Both the position numbers and the translations under genes were made by a program. A stretch of DNA of 64,000 nucleotides from Metallyticus violacea (lineage: Eukaryota; Arthropoda; Insecta; Mantodea; Metallyticidae), in the NCBI GenBank assembly GCA_030762175.1, contig CM060833.1, positions 72,021,501-72,085,500 of the forward strand. The letters run 5' to 3'. The notes under the pieces were generated by a model that was not told the DNA's origin, did no database searches, and saw nothing but the letters and a program-made list of their open reading frames with translations. Positions within the stretch are counted from its first letter, which is position 1. Each line of letters begins with the position of its first letter. Shown one piece after another: positions 1-11,263 of this stretch.

Positions 1-1659
1 TGGACATAAATTGCTTATGTACTAATGAAAGTACAAAGTACTTACTACATGTAAGATAAGAAAGCACACTTGTACAATATTGAAGAATATTTATTCATGA
101 TTAATCGATTCACTAAAGCTTAATTCTGTTGTAAGTTTTCAATTTTGTTTTTAAATAATTGCATTGTAACAATATAACTTTGATCTATTTTCCCCCGGAC
201 CCTTCATATATCTAAACCATATTCGAGGGCCTAAGCTCAAAATGAATTACTAGTTATATATAGAATAGGATCATGACATTGTAGTGTCAAGTGCAATTAA
301 AAATAATTAATTGCAACGTATTCATTTATAATGTCTATACTACAAAAATAATTTTATTTGCTTTAAAGTTTTATTACGTAATTTATACAAATGGTGTCAA
401 AACATATTTTAAAATTAAATTGAAATACAGAAACTTTTAATTACGCTGTTTTTACTCACCTACATATTCTGAACGTTCTAGTTTGACTTCTCGTTAAAGA
501 TGCTGGTCTAAAGTTCTCTGTTTGAATGAATAAATAAATAAATTTAAACCGTATGCCAGTTTTCCAATAGCATATTGCAGTTAAAATGCACTGCAGTTCC
601 ATTTATATTGTGTATCTTTGAAATGGTATAAACTTTAAATAAAATATTTTAAAATGTAAATTTTTATAATGTAAGTTATATATGCTTATTATACTAGAGA
701 AGAAGACAAGTATTCAAGTAAAATGAAGGCAGAAACGAGATGTCGTATAGTCATATTTAGAAATGCGGCCCTATATTGACATGTTAGAGTAAATATATTT
801 GTATCGGAAAATGCTAGCTTTATGTCCATTACAATTTTCATAAAATTTTAATTAGTGGAAATTCATTATCGTTGCTCTTGAAAGCTTGCCATTTAAAAGC
901 GTCATGGCAAACACAAAGCTATGATTAAAACCCAGTTTTAGGACATTTTAATTTAAAAGCCATATAATAATGAAATCGCTGAACGAGGGAAAAAAATGCA
1001 GAATTCAAAACTGATGAAAGCGGGCAATCAATATGTTTGGTGATTTGTCACTTGTCTAAGTCTTTAACTTTCTACTCTCTGCTATAGGTCTTAAGAGGTA
1101 ATTGTTAGCAACATATAAAAGTGCTCTGAGAGCATAATGCATCCTACAGGGTAAGGATATATATGAGAGAATCGATAGTATAGCATACATACTAAATAAA
1201 TAGACTATTATTTCTTTTTCCTTTTGTCTGTTTATTTTATATATTTCAACCTGATGAGCGCCAGACAACATTTTATCTTCACATGAATGGTCGAGATCCT
1301 CAATTAGGGTAACGTTAGCCCGGATTAAGTCGTTAATTAACAGCTGCGGGAGTTGCAGCGTTTTGCTTCTGCCAGTGACTTATTTAAGGCAAGGGTAGAG
1401 GAAACCGCTGAAATTGGTTAACGCTTCAAGGTGGCGTGAATGACTAAGTATTTGCGATCTGTGTATCAAACGCTGGGTTAAACAGAAGCTATACCGCGTG
1501 GGTTGCCGTAATTTGTGGTAGTAGTTGCAGTTAATCGGCAGAGAGCGTGTATGTCAAACTGTTACCTATGGGCTTTAATGGCTAGAGAGCTAGATAGTTA
1601 ACTGTTTAAAAAATAAATAAAGTATTAGTAAATGAATTTGTCACATCTGTGAACGCTAA
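1..1659. other. AT-rich intergenic sequence, nothing recognised
   Basis: I see no gene, transposon protein or tRNA-like sequence here. The part from about 1290 to 1570 is less AT-rich than its surroundings, but it carries no open frame or motif I can name. Confidence 0.6.
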
Positions 1660-1863
1660 CACAGTGCAGGAGACACTAAAAATATTGCATTGATTTGGAT
1701 CTGATCTCTCTATCCCGTACCATTTTACGGTAAATTAGGCTTTAAAATTGTCTTAAAATATTCAAAACATGCATATTTAATTACTTTTTAATCATGTATG
1801 AAATTAAACCTCGCATAATGTATGTGCGAATATTCTAAAAATAATAAACAGTAAGAATTCCTA
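1660..1863 (+). repeat. Dispersed repeat R-A, copy 1
   Basis: This stretch aligns by eye with 3670-3910 in the same orientation. Shared blocks include GCATATTTAATTA versus GCATATATAATTA, a block like GTATGAAATTAAACCTC, and TATGTGCGAATA. Identity looks like roughly 70-75 percent with several small gaps. There is no coding potential and no tRNA-like head, so the class is unknown: a non-autonomous element or an old segmental duplication are both possible. Confidence 0.6.
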
Positions 1864-1992
1864 GATTCATAACTTTTTTCAATCATCATACAATAATATT
1901 TTAAAATGCCTGATATTACTCACATTTTCAAAAAAAAATCTGGAAGACTTCAATTTGTAAAACAAACCAGGAACATGTTCAATTAGTTGCCA

Positions 1993-2205
1993 ACCGTCAC
2001 AGGTGACCGAGCGTTAAGACGTGGGGGAGATTTGAAATTCAATTCTCACCAGGACCGTCCCCTCTAATTGAGGGTTTTTCCAGGTTTTCCTGAGTCCTCA
2101 TAAATGGTAAATGCCTGGGAGTACCCTAAAACTTAGGCTTGGAATTCTTTCTTCCTTATCTTAGTTGATCATTTCATGTATCATCAGTATCCATCGCTTG
2201 TGTGA
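1993..2205 (+). mobile_element. SINE-2 copy, decayed
   Basis: This is a tRNA-derived SINE. The head reads like CACAGGTGACCGAGCGTTAAG, matching the GGTGGCCGAGGTCGTTAAGG head of the better copy near 35690, and the body shares CAGTCCTCATAAATGG-type blocks and ACCCTAAAACTTAGGC. The B box (AAATTCAATTCTC) is degenerate, so Pol III activity is unlikely. The 3' end fades after about 2205, and I see no convincing target-site duplication. The tRNA-like head is of the Leu/Ser class in its A-box spacing. Confidence 0.75.
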
Positions 2206-3669
2206 TCTTTTTAAACTGCGTCGCTTTTCTATGACAGCAACGTCCTGGTGAATGCGTTCTACGTGCTCATCGTGGTGATTAGCATTCAAATTAGAAATGA
2301 AGACGTCTAAAGTAACGAAATAGGATAAAATACTGCTCACTGTCCTGAGTCCTATTCATACTTGTTTCTCATTGTCCAATAAAAGATCTTCAAAAATACT
2401 ATCTTGTATTAGTTCATGAATTTGTAAACTTTTTATATATATATGCACCTTCAACTAAACTTCACTTAATTTTGCGATTTTTTCTTGCAAATATTAGAAA
2501 TTTGTACCCTTTTTGTCCACGGTTTTAAAAAGTTTCTTAACTCTAACTTTTTGTGATGAGGTGGCAGCTAAATTTTGCCTTTTTCTAACTAATGGTTTAT
2601 TTCTGACCGGGAACCAAAACATAATATAATGCCTACTTTTTTTAACTCATAATGTTTCTCTTTAGTCCGATTATGCCACTCACGCAGAAAGCAACAAAAC
2701 TTGGAGAAACCAATCTGCATTACTAAAAGTAATCGTATTAATTTAAGATCTCTATATATTTGCAGTTCATATTTTTATTAGTATATATTCCTTATGCAGC
2801 AGTATGTAACGCATCGCTAGAAGCCCACATATAAACATACATTTGCTATTATTTATGATAATTTAGTTGATATCGCAATACAAATTTCAGTTTCGTCATT
2901 AAATCATGCAAAAGCTTTAGAATAATACATTTTTCTCAAGTCTGGGTTGCTCAGAAAACTGTGAAACTTTATAGCTGCAATATAAGAAACAATCAATTGT
3001 GTGCATTCTTTCAAAAATGCTGCAAAGAGAGCAGAATGACGCTAAACAATTTTATTCTATTTATCATGAAGAATTGCTCTGTACAGGAAAGATCTATAAA
3101 ATGAATTATATACCTACAGACTGTATTTACTACATCTCAAGTAGGTGCGTCTTCTACCAACCGAGAGGGAACCGCCTCCTTCCTTACCTTCCAACAACCA
3201 CAACATCCTTCATCCTCAGCGGTTAAGTCCGTGTGGTTTGGTACACTTGCAGCACTACACCAATTGTATAGAGATTCAACTGTAACGAAAAGGCTTTGAA
3301 CCTGAACATTTCTTAGACATCTAGCTTTAAAATTATTAGTTGTATATATATTTTGTGTAATAAAATTAAAATACTGTTATAGCAATGAATCTCTCTAAAT
3401 CTACTATGTACACGTTTAATCTGACGGATGAGTAAATAAACAGAAATAACAAATATAAAGTTATGTTTCGTGATAATGTAGTACTGCAAATATTTTCGAA
3501 AGATTTATTTCACTTTAAATACAGGATTTAAAGAACATGGCCTTATCTCTCGCGTCTCGGCAGTTGGACATATCACAGCCCCCTGCATCTTGCGTTAATC
3601 ATAATGATTATACTATGAATTTCAGCACGTTGCGGGAAATGAGCCAGATGCTATTTTTGCAAGAAAATA
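2206..3669. other. Intergenic sequence, nothing recognised
   Basis: No transposon or gene homology is visible. A 75-codon open frame near 2999-3226 has no recognisable motif and is probably chance. Confidence 0.55.
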
Positions 3670-3910
3670 CACCACAGTATATCACGTGATGAAGATATTG
3701 TATAATTAACATTTGTTGAATTCAGATATAAATAAAAAAATCCGCTATCACGCACCCATTATAGGCAAATTAGGGTTAAAACTTCTCATAAAATTATTCG
3801 AAATATGCATATATAATTATTTCCGTAATTCTGTATGAAAATAAACCTCACAAAATACATTAATTGGCATAAAATATGTGCGAATAATCCAAAAATATAG
3901 TAAAACTCCC
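3670..3910 (+). repeat. Dispersed repeat R-A, copy 2
   Basis: This is the partner of 1660-1863 in direct orientation, about 2 kb apart. The clearest shared part is 3765-3900. It carries a short insertion relative to copy 1 around the ATTAATTGGCATAAAATATG segment. No coding sequence or terminal repeats are visible. Confidence 0.6.
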
Positions 3911-4324
3911 TACAAAATTGACACATCATTATAAAAATGAAATAGGAAAACCTGCCGAAGGAAAAAAATGGAACATTCCTCTCGAAACGAAAGAAATCCT
4001 AATGATTAATCTTTCGGGATTAATGATCACGAAAACAGCAGTTATAGCCTTTAGACCCATTACAAGTCATAATTGTTTAGCAAGTCCCTTATATAAACTA
4101 GAAATTATATCTTCAACATTAAGCCCTCTGTGCAGCACTCGTGAAGAGATGAGTGAAGATCTCTAATACACCATATATATTGGAAACAAATATTTGTTGG
4201 TTATGTTATTAAGTTTAGAATTTATTGTAAGTCAATTAGAATTATTGTGAGTCCTGAGAATAAAGGGTATCAGTGATTAAATCCTGCTTTATTGCCAGAT
4301 ACTAGACATTAAACAACAACACAT

Positions 4325-4795
4325 CTAAGGATATCTTAATATGTCATTTGACATAACTATAATGTTGTTCTTATATCTGTTTCTTTCTTCGAAAAATAGT
4401 TGATTTTACTATTGATATTAAAATCAACAATGTTAACTTCTTTCTATTTGTCACCATAACGTTTGTGAATTTTAGAACGCCGGGATGGTCGGTGTATTTT
4501 ATTTTTTCTTTACCGCCCCCCCCCCCGATATGCCGCATGGAGTTAGCAATAAGTTTACAACTCCATGCTATTAACATTTCTAATGTATAGCATGAAGTTG
4601 ACAGCAAATTTGAAAATAAAATCATTGACTTGCGTTTAAAAAGTATAGTAATTAATTAGCAGTCCTTAACAATGTTAGTTGCCACAATAATAAAAAATCA
4701 AAAGTATATTCATTAATAAATATATATTTGAGACAGAAGGAACAGAGAAAATACTTAAAGTAAGAAGAAAATTAGAAAGAAATATAGTCAAAAAT
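4325..4795 (+). repeat. Dispersed repeat R-B, copy 1 (about 470 bp)
   Basis: This segment aligns along its whole length with 14235-14712 in direct orientation. Shared blocks include GTTTGTGAATTTTAGAACGCC, AATTTGAAAATAAAATCATTGA, AGTAATTAATTAGCAGT and GAAGGAACAGAGA. By eye the copies are about 75-80 percent identical. Copy 1 has a run of 11 C at 4516-4526 that copy 2 lacks. It has no transposase or RT motifs and no tRNA head. It could be a non-autonomous element, part of a larger unknown element, or an old duplication. Confidence 0.8.
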
Positions 4796-5284
4796 AAAGG
4801 AAGAAGGAGGGAAGGAAAATGTAAGGCAGAGAAGGGGGGAGAGATTTCTTTCTGATTTTCTCAATTTTCTTATATAGATTCTTTCCTGATTAATGAGATT
4901 GGGAAGTGTACTGCTGTACACTCGCGGGGAGGCAGAAAAGAGAGATAGAGAGTATCTGTCTATTCTTGTTTTATTTTCTTCTGTATACACAGTAATGTTT
5001 TCATTTCTATCATTACAACCACCAAACCATACTCTTCTACTCCTTAAATATTCTGTTATTTGGACCAAACTCGTTTTTTTAGATAAGGATATTGCTAATA
5101 GTTGTTGGCTTGCTATTTTTACTGTATATTCTGCAGCGACGAAATTTATCTTTTATCTCCATTTCAAGCCTGCTTCCATATCATAGCAAATATTTGGTCT
5201 ATGCATCCTTCTCTTTTTCATGTTGGTCAAACATTTCTTTGCTATTCCTGAGAAGTTGCACCAGTCGCAGTCATAAGGTACGTT
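4796..5284. other. Intergenic sequence, overlapping short frames only
   Basis: Open frames of about 97-98 codons occur on both strands over 4772-5186, but neither has a recognisable domain. They overlap antisense and look like chance. Confidence 0.5.
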
Positions 5285-5615
5285 CTGGTTAGCGATGGCA
5301 GAAGAGTAACTCACTTCTGAGGTCGGGGCATCCAGAATGTAGGTTAGTGTCCCTAGAGAATGATAAGATGACGGATGAGGTGCCAAGAGGTGCCTTAAGC
5401 CTAATTAAACGGGGCATTCTGAGGGCAGGGTTACTGTGCCCCTAGAGGATGACAGGATGACGGATGAGATGCCAGGAGGTGACTTAAACCTAATTACATC
5501 TAATCTAGAGTGGAATCACACCTAAAACCTCTAACTATTCAGACCAGACGGAGAAAAAAGTCCTTAAAATGTCCAAGACTCGAATCCCGGATCCCTGACC
5601 ACTAGATCATTGAGA
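5285..5615 (-). mobile_element. Possible tRNA-headed SINE, minus strand, with internal duplication
   Basis: Read on the minus strand, the right end gives an A-box-like TCTAGTGGTCAGGGAT directly followed by a B-box-like GGGATTCGAGTC, as in a Glu-type tRNA with the middle deleted. Downstream on that strand lies a body with an 89-bp imperfect tandem duplication. There is only one such copy in the window, so the family assignment is weak. Confidence 0.4.
5349..5525. repeat. Two-copy 89-bp imperfect tandem repeat
   Basis: The unit beginning at 5349 (CCCTAGAGAATGATAAGATG) recurs at 5438 (CCCTAGAGGATGACAGGATG). Both continue through GACGGATGAG and a CCTAATTA block. Identity is about 85 percent over the first 60 bp. 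Confidence 0.8.
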
Positions 5616-6269
5616 AGACATTTGGTACACGTTTTGGGTTTACTATAGTGTTAAAACCAATTATTGCCTATTCTAACAATATTTTTATTGGATTTATTCT
5701 TAATTCTTCTTTAGTACAGTTTGTGTTTAACAACATATGAGCTGTGTTTTTGTTATCAGTTGTATTTTCCAGCAATGCTAGGTGTGAATCTACTACCCGC
5801 GACGATTTCCTAGATCATAGAGGGCATTCCTACAAAAAAAAAAAAAAGAAAAAAAAAAGATAGGAAATCTAAGCACACAAAGAAAACTGAATGGGTTATA
5901 CGATGATAAAGATATGCTGCTAAGCCATATTCAAGAAAAATGAGTAAAAAATTTTCCAGAATGTCTTCAAACCTGCTTAGCAAGCAAGAAAATCCCAATT
6001 TTAAGTAGCTCATCATCAGCGTTTTTACAATTTAGTGCTATAACAACCTTTAATGTTTCCAATTTACATGCCATGGTGATTTTGGACAACGACTGTTGTA
6101 GCTTAGTCTGGTCTACAGCAGACGTAGGTTAAACCGTTGTTGCGACACAAGCCTCTGAACGTAAGCAGAACGATAACAGCTCTCTCCTTGACCCATTTCC
6201 CTTCTTCATACACAATGCTGACGGCGAGCTGTCGGGCCAACGGAATGGATTTTTTAGTGTGATTTGACC
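5616..6269. other. Intergenic sequence with A-rich tract
   Basis: The interval holds an A-rich tract at about 5832-5859. The segment 5990-6060 resembles 37365-37430 (shared AGCTCATCAT and GCGTTTT blocks), suggesting an old dispersed repeat. No gene is seen. Confidence 0.5.
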
Positions 6270-7165
6270 TAAGGCCCTATTCACAATGAAAAATAAACGT
6301 AACGTGAACTTAAACCTAAAAGCTAGATGTTATGTATTGTAATGGAACCATTCACAATGAATGACGTAAACACAAAAATAAACGCATAATTAGACGTACA
6401 TTTAGAAGCTTGCAAGATCCAAGTTTTGCGTCTATGTCTAACTTAAATTTAATACATAAGTCAATCAGAACACAGCTGTTCCGTTTGTGGAGATCTATGG
6501 TAGAATTTACCCTTACACGGAGCATAGAAATCAAATGCAACTGTTGCTGCCTACTGCTTGCTGCAAGTCCCGAGCGACGGCGAAGAGAGCCGAAGATAGT
6601 GTCACAGATATAGCGGTATGTTGCAATCAAAGGAGATTTGTCACCATTTCAATTTATATCAGTTTACATTTAATTGTTATGGAGGACAATGCATTCATTA
6701 CATTATGTTTAACAAAAAAATAATACAGGCAACATTTACACTGTGGCGACGCTACAGTAGTTCGGCTCTCTCCGCTGTCGCTCGGGACTTTCAGCAGCTA
6801 ACAGCAAGAGCTGCACTTGATTTCCGTACTCCGTGTAATGGCAAGTTATGGTAGAAAGAGCCGAAGATCAGTGACACTGTAGACAGAATGGCGTCAATGG
6901 ACAAAAGGGTAATTGCATTATAGGAAAGCTATCCCTGCTCATATTACTGCAAGCAAATTAATTACTGCACTTTACATATCATAAACGCGGCAGCCATCTG
7001 CTCAGAAGCAACCTTTTGTTAGTTGATTTTCGCTTGTTCTTATTTTTGATTGGCTAATACTTCTTTGTTTCTTTCATTGTGAATGTCTAAATACTACAAA
7101 CTTAACATGTTACGTCTTATTTTATTATGTTTACGTTTAATTTAATGGGGCCCAAGGCTTCATTC
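6270..7165. mobile_element. Foldback or MITE-like element with a long internal hairpin
   Basis: The ends are imperfect inverted repeats: GGCCCTATTCACAATGAA at the left, and at the right TTCATTGTGAATG plus TTTACGTTTAATTTAATGGGGCCC read toward the centre. Both sides carry ACGTAA-type blocks and repeated ATTCACAATGAA. Inside, arms of about 100 bp (6495-6594 and 6756-6852) are inverted copies sharing CCCGAGCGACGGCG/CGCTGTCGCTCGGG and AGCCGAAG-like segments, with a loop of about 160 bp. Short open frames in the arms are unlikely to be real. There is no transposase, so it is non-autonomous; a hAT or PIF/Harbinger parent is a guess. Confidence 0.6.
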
Positions 7166-7314
7166 TGTCCAAGGAAATTTAATGTTACAGATAGTGCAAA
7201 TTCTGGAGCTCCAGTCCCGAGCCATTCCTGAGCGATATATAGCTAAATAATATGGCATGATTGCTTAATGGTTAGAGCGTCATACTTTAGTGCTTTCGAA
7301 TCATGTTCTGAAGC

Positions 7315-7315
<1 letters not shown>

Positions 7316-7378
<63 letters not shown>
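7316..7378. repeat. (TTA)n microsatellite
   Basis: About 21 units of TTA are followed by a short CAT run. The reading frame across it encodes poly-Tyr then poly-His, which is an artefact of the repeat. Confidence 0.97.
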
Positions 7379-7408
7379 CACCATCATCATCATCATTACT
7401 ATTATTTC

Positions 7409-7574
7409 AAGTTAAAGGGGGTTTGTCATCATTACAACGAATTACTCGCTAATATAATACCACGCACACAATCTGCTATAAATTGATATTTATGATTTTT
7501 TTTTTTTCCTGCTGGAATCAAAGGACATTTGCCACCATTACAGTGATTTACCCGCTCACTTAGTAGCACACATT
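7409..7574 (+). repeat. Diverged direct duplication, about 65 bp, period about 104 bp
   Basis: The segment 7409-7471 resembles 7513-7574: AAAGGGGGTTTGTCATCATTAC versus AAAGGACATTTGCCACCATTAC, then a shared GCTC/GCTA-like stretch. A third weak relative lies at 6626-6660. Class unknown. Confidence 0.5.
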
Positions 7575-7845
7575 ATTTATATATTTACAAAAAGGAGGCG
7601 AGCATAGGCTCTCAGGCCGTAGGCAACAAACCATAGGGTCCACTGGTTTTCTAGGATTTACCCGAGGTTAGCGTAAGGTTAGCGCGTGCGTGTGTAAATT
7701 AATTGCGAATTATAATAGGACAACGCTTGATAAAAAGTGAATAACTGAGTTTTGTAATAAGAAACAAAATATTGCACCCAAAAATTAAGAACAACGCATA
7801 GATTACGTTATGTTTAACAAATATATATATATATATGGAACATTT

Positions 7846-8142
7846 ACACTCTCACAAGCTCCTAAACCCAAGAACGCGGGTTTGAACCCGGCCAGGACCG
7901 ATGGATTTTTTTCGGGCGTAAAAATCCTAAGTATGGCTTCCTTCGGAAGGGAAGTAAAACCGTGGAAGTAAAATCGTCGTACATTTACGGCACGAAAAAG
8001 AACCTCGAGCCTGAAAGAGAGGCCTCTGAGCAAAATTTGTCGGCCGTTTCACGCCGAGTTGAATGGGACGCTGAAGACCTGAGATGTTAAAGAGCGTCCA
8101 TAAATAAAGTCAATCACTCTCCCCCCCACACACTCTCACAAG
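7846..8142 (+). mobile_element. SINE-1 copy, 5'-truncated, with 13-bp TSD
   Basis: The element body is 7859-8129. It starts at CTCCTAAACCC, inside the tRNA-like head, so the A box is missing while the B-box-like GGTTTGAACCC is kept. It runs through the SINE-1 body to the tail ATAAATAAAG and a short C-rich and CA-rich stretch. ACACTCTCACAAG occurs at 7846-7858 and again at 8130-8142 as a perfect target-site duplication. Truncation at the 5' end with an intact duplication is the signature of target-primed reverse transcription by a LINE enzyme. The open frame antisense to it is not a gene. Confidence 0.92.
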
Positions 8143-8452
8143 TATTCTATCATCTGTTCGGGACTATGAAGCTCGGTTTTCACCGCTGTCGCTTGGGGCT
8201 GGAGCTCCAGAATTTGTACTACCTGTTACAGCAAGTTCCAAGGAAGAGCAAGTAGCGCTTTCAGAGTGTGAATATATCCGCTCTGTTGTCCTTGGGTACA
8301 ACTGTTGAAATCGGAATAATTGTATTGTGGTGCAAGCAGTTAGCTTGCGTTTGGTTTAGTGGCGGTTCGTTATAAGTCTAACTGAAAGTATTCTGATAGA
8401 TATTCTCCTTAGTGACGATCGTGTAAAAAGTATATTTTTAAGACGCGAAGGT

Positions 8453-8749
8453 GTGTTATGTTTTACTGGTCTACATTATGGATCACATTTAAATGTCAGA
8501 AAATATTTTACAGATAAACATGGCGAAGACTGTGTTAAAGAAATTCTCTCTGGAACCTGCAAGAGAGAAATCTTTAGAAGAATAAAAGCAAAAGTGGAAC
8601 ATCAACAAAGTGAGACTGATCTACAGATCGCCAGCACCTTGAATTGGCAAGTTTACAGAACAGCACGTCTATCAGAGTTTGGGAAAGTCAGGATGGAACT
8701 GTTCAGATCAGAATTTCCAAATTCACGGTTAATTGCCTATCTCCTATAG
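8453..8749 (+). other. Unrecognised 98-codon open frame
   Basis: This frame has a mixed, protein-like composition (short segment KHGEDCVKEILSG, Cys and Lys/Arg-rich middle) and is longer than most chance frames here. I recognise no family. It has no neighbouring exon or obvious splice context, and it lies beside the inverted-repeat arm ending at 8244. It could be a transposon protein fragment, a host exon or chance. Confidence 0.2.
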
Positions 8750-10528
8750 CCACCCACATCTGTAAGAGCAGATTTTCACTCAAATGACCAATAACAAAGC
8801 TATTTGGGTTCCCTGGTCCTGGTTGAGCATTTAATGGCTGCTTTCACTTATGTACTTTTAAACTTCTGCCAAATTTAAATTCACTGACAGCATTTAAATG
8901 TTAAAGAGATGTCAAATCTTAAAACCTACAGAAGAGATAAAGAGTACTTTTTAAGATTTGGCCGTGGACTGTGAAGAAAGTATTTCCTCAAATGTATTAT
9001 TTGTGTGCAAATATAAGGCCTTTTTAAAAACAGAGAATACTATTTAATATATAAACAATTGTTTACTCTCGTGTTATCTATTCTAAAAAAATAAAACACA
9101 ACAGTAGACTAATAACAAGTAATACTAACATAAGGTGCAATTTATAAGTGCTGTAGTTATATTTGTTGTAGTTTCGTCCAATTTATCATCGTTTTCGGTT
9201 CCTACTAATAGCCATATTATCTTACAAAGCTTGTATAGTCTTTCTAAACCTACTTTAATTGCTGTAGCCATATTATTCTGAAATACATACGAATTAAGAA
9301 GTAGATATCACGAACCGGCATGAGCAGCGCCTAGCTTCTACAACGAAAATAACAAGTGCTGCGATTGGCTCCGACTGCCTGCCTATGCTATCTAGGTTTT
9401 CACACGGGCGAATGTAACTTAACCTTTAGAAAAATCTATAGTTGCTTTACATATTATCTGTTATTTTATAATTATTTATTGTTATTCAGATAGTAATTAT
9501 TAATATTTATTTTAAATTAGCGAGAATTCATATTTTTCCTTTTTCGTATCTTGTATTTACCGCAAGGAAACATGTTTGTTAAACTTAATTTAATCAGGCT
9601 TAAATAAAACATGTACTTGTTCGATGCCTTTTAATGCAAACCTCCATTGAGTTATTTAACTGTGACGAAAAAGATGTGCCTTAAAACGTTTATTTTCTCT
9701 CTCTGAGAATCCCATAGGTCACTCATCACTTACCAAAGTTTAGGGCATAAATCATTCAAGCATCCAAACTAATACAGCGTGTGTCTGAAGAGTACAAAGT
9801 AAGAAATGCTACACTGCGTTGAGAGGTACCGTGGTTACATCTAAAGAAAAAGTTTATCGGTATGAGGGACGAGGAAGTTGAGAGTAACGAATGATTTCCT
9901 CTTCTGTTTGAAGCGAAAGAGAACAAACTCACCGAGGTAGTTGTACAAATCTCCCTCGAGAACCCTGCAGGAGTTTTCCAGCTCTAACTCCAGCTCTTTA
10001 CTCTCTCAAGACGAGACCCCGGCTTGCATGTGCAGAATAAGAAAGCAGAAGAATAAAGTCAAATAAATCTTTGAAATCTGCCCCTAATCGTAGGGCTATA
10101 AATTTTACACCGTCGTTATTCTGACATGTCGGACGTGTTTATTACAAAATGTAGCGCTGTTTAGACTATAAAACGTCAAAAGACAGCGACATGACGCAAG
10201 CAGATGATAAGAACATTTCAGAAGTATGAAGTATGTTAAACTATATTCTTTGTGAGGGACTATGTATACAAGGGCGCTTACATTTGAGGGTTGTGGGAAA
10301 GAACGATGAGGATGCATAAACTGCCATTTTTGAGCAAGGGCTGCCATATACTGGACGGAGGGTTCCTTGGTTAATACAAATATGGTGAAGGTTCATGGAT
10401 TAGAAGCTTCCATTTGGAAAGAACGATGGGAGTTCACTTCGTTTCAGAGAATCCCCAAGCATTTCAACAAATAAAGATGTCTGTACATAAAATGTATGTT
10501 GTATTACAGTGATTTGCTTCGTAGAATT
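8750..10528. other. Intergenic sequence, nothing recognised
   Basis: The interval is mostly AT-rich. A slightly GC-richer patch at 9310-9415 holds an inverted CCAAT motif (GATTGGCT) but no other promoter evidence. Confidence 0.55.
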
Positions 10529-10844
10529 TCAAAACTTAGGATTGATTGGTTTATTTATAGACGCTCTTTAACATCTCAGCTCATCAGCGTTCCATTCAAC
10601 TCAGGGCTTGAAACGGCCGACAAATTTTGCTCAGAGGCCTCTCTTTCAGGCTTGAGGTTCTTTTTCGTGCCGTAAATGTACGACACGGGACCCACGGCTT
10701 TACTTCCCTTCCGAAGGAAGCCATACTTAGGATTTTTACGCCCGAAAAAATCCATCGGTCCTGGCCGGGTTCGAACCCGCGTTCTTGGGTGTAGGAGGCT
10801 AGTATGATAACCACTACACCACCAGGACCGACTCAAAACTTAGG
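10529..10844 (-). mobile_element. SINE-1 copy, full length, with 12-bp TSD
   Basis: The element is 10541-10832 on the minus strand. Its head is at the right: GGTCCTGG pairs with CCAGGACC as an acceptor stem, the A-box region reads GTGTAGTGGTTATCA and the B box GGTTCGAACCC. The body and tail run left to a TTTATTTATAG tract. TCAAAACTTAGG at 10529-10540 and 10833-10844 is a perfect duplication. Of the copies here it has one of the best-preserved tRNA-like heads, resembling tRNA-Val by eye. The 72-86-codon frames inside are SINE sequence, not genes. Confidence 0.95.
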
Positions 10845-11263
10845 GAAGTTAAGCGTATGTATTTGTTATAAAAGAAAAGACTTGAAATAGGGACTGTTTC
10901 TCAGTTGCCACCCAGTTTTACAGCTTCCCCTTGCTATTTGTAGGCAAGGGGGTAAGTCTTAAAATGCAGAGCATCCATTTAATTCAATAGGAATAGAAAA
11001 AAAAATCACCTGGTACAGCACATCCGTGTGAGAATTAATCGCTACTCTCGTCACCTGTGGCCTGCTGTATTAAGTCTAAAAAGTTCATGGAAACTGTTGG
11101 AGCATAGAAATATTTATAAATAGAGTTTACTGTCAGTCCGTAGAGTGAAGCTAAGCAAGTTGCTTATCCCTGTAGACAGTTTGCGAAAACACCTGATATT
11201 AGAAAGTAAAGTGAGAATAGAAGCCCCATTTAAAATATAATACATTGAAGAAAATATGAGGGG
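10845..11263. other. Intergenic sequence, nothing recognised
   Basis: No feature was found between the SINE-1 copy and the left TIR of the mariner-like element. Confidence 0.6.

Larger units (their letters stand above)
7168..8244. repeat. Inverted-repeat pair about 1.08 kb apart
   Basis: The arm at 7168-7222 and the arm at 8191-8244 are reverse complements over about 54 bp with a few mismatches. The core AATTCTGGAGCTCCAG includes the 12-bp palindrome CTGGAGCTCCAG. The enclosed DNA contains a TTA microsatellite, a diverged local duplication and a SINE-1 insertion. This could be a transposon whose middle was replaced, or two independently inserted inverted copies. Confidence 0.7.

Noticed and set aside
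1290..1600. A conserved exon or RNA gene, because this stretch is less AT-rich
   Set aside because: No open frame, tRNA-like or other RNA motif could be seen.
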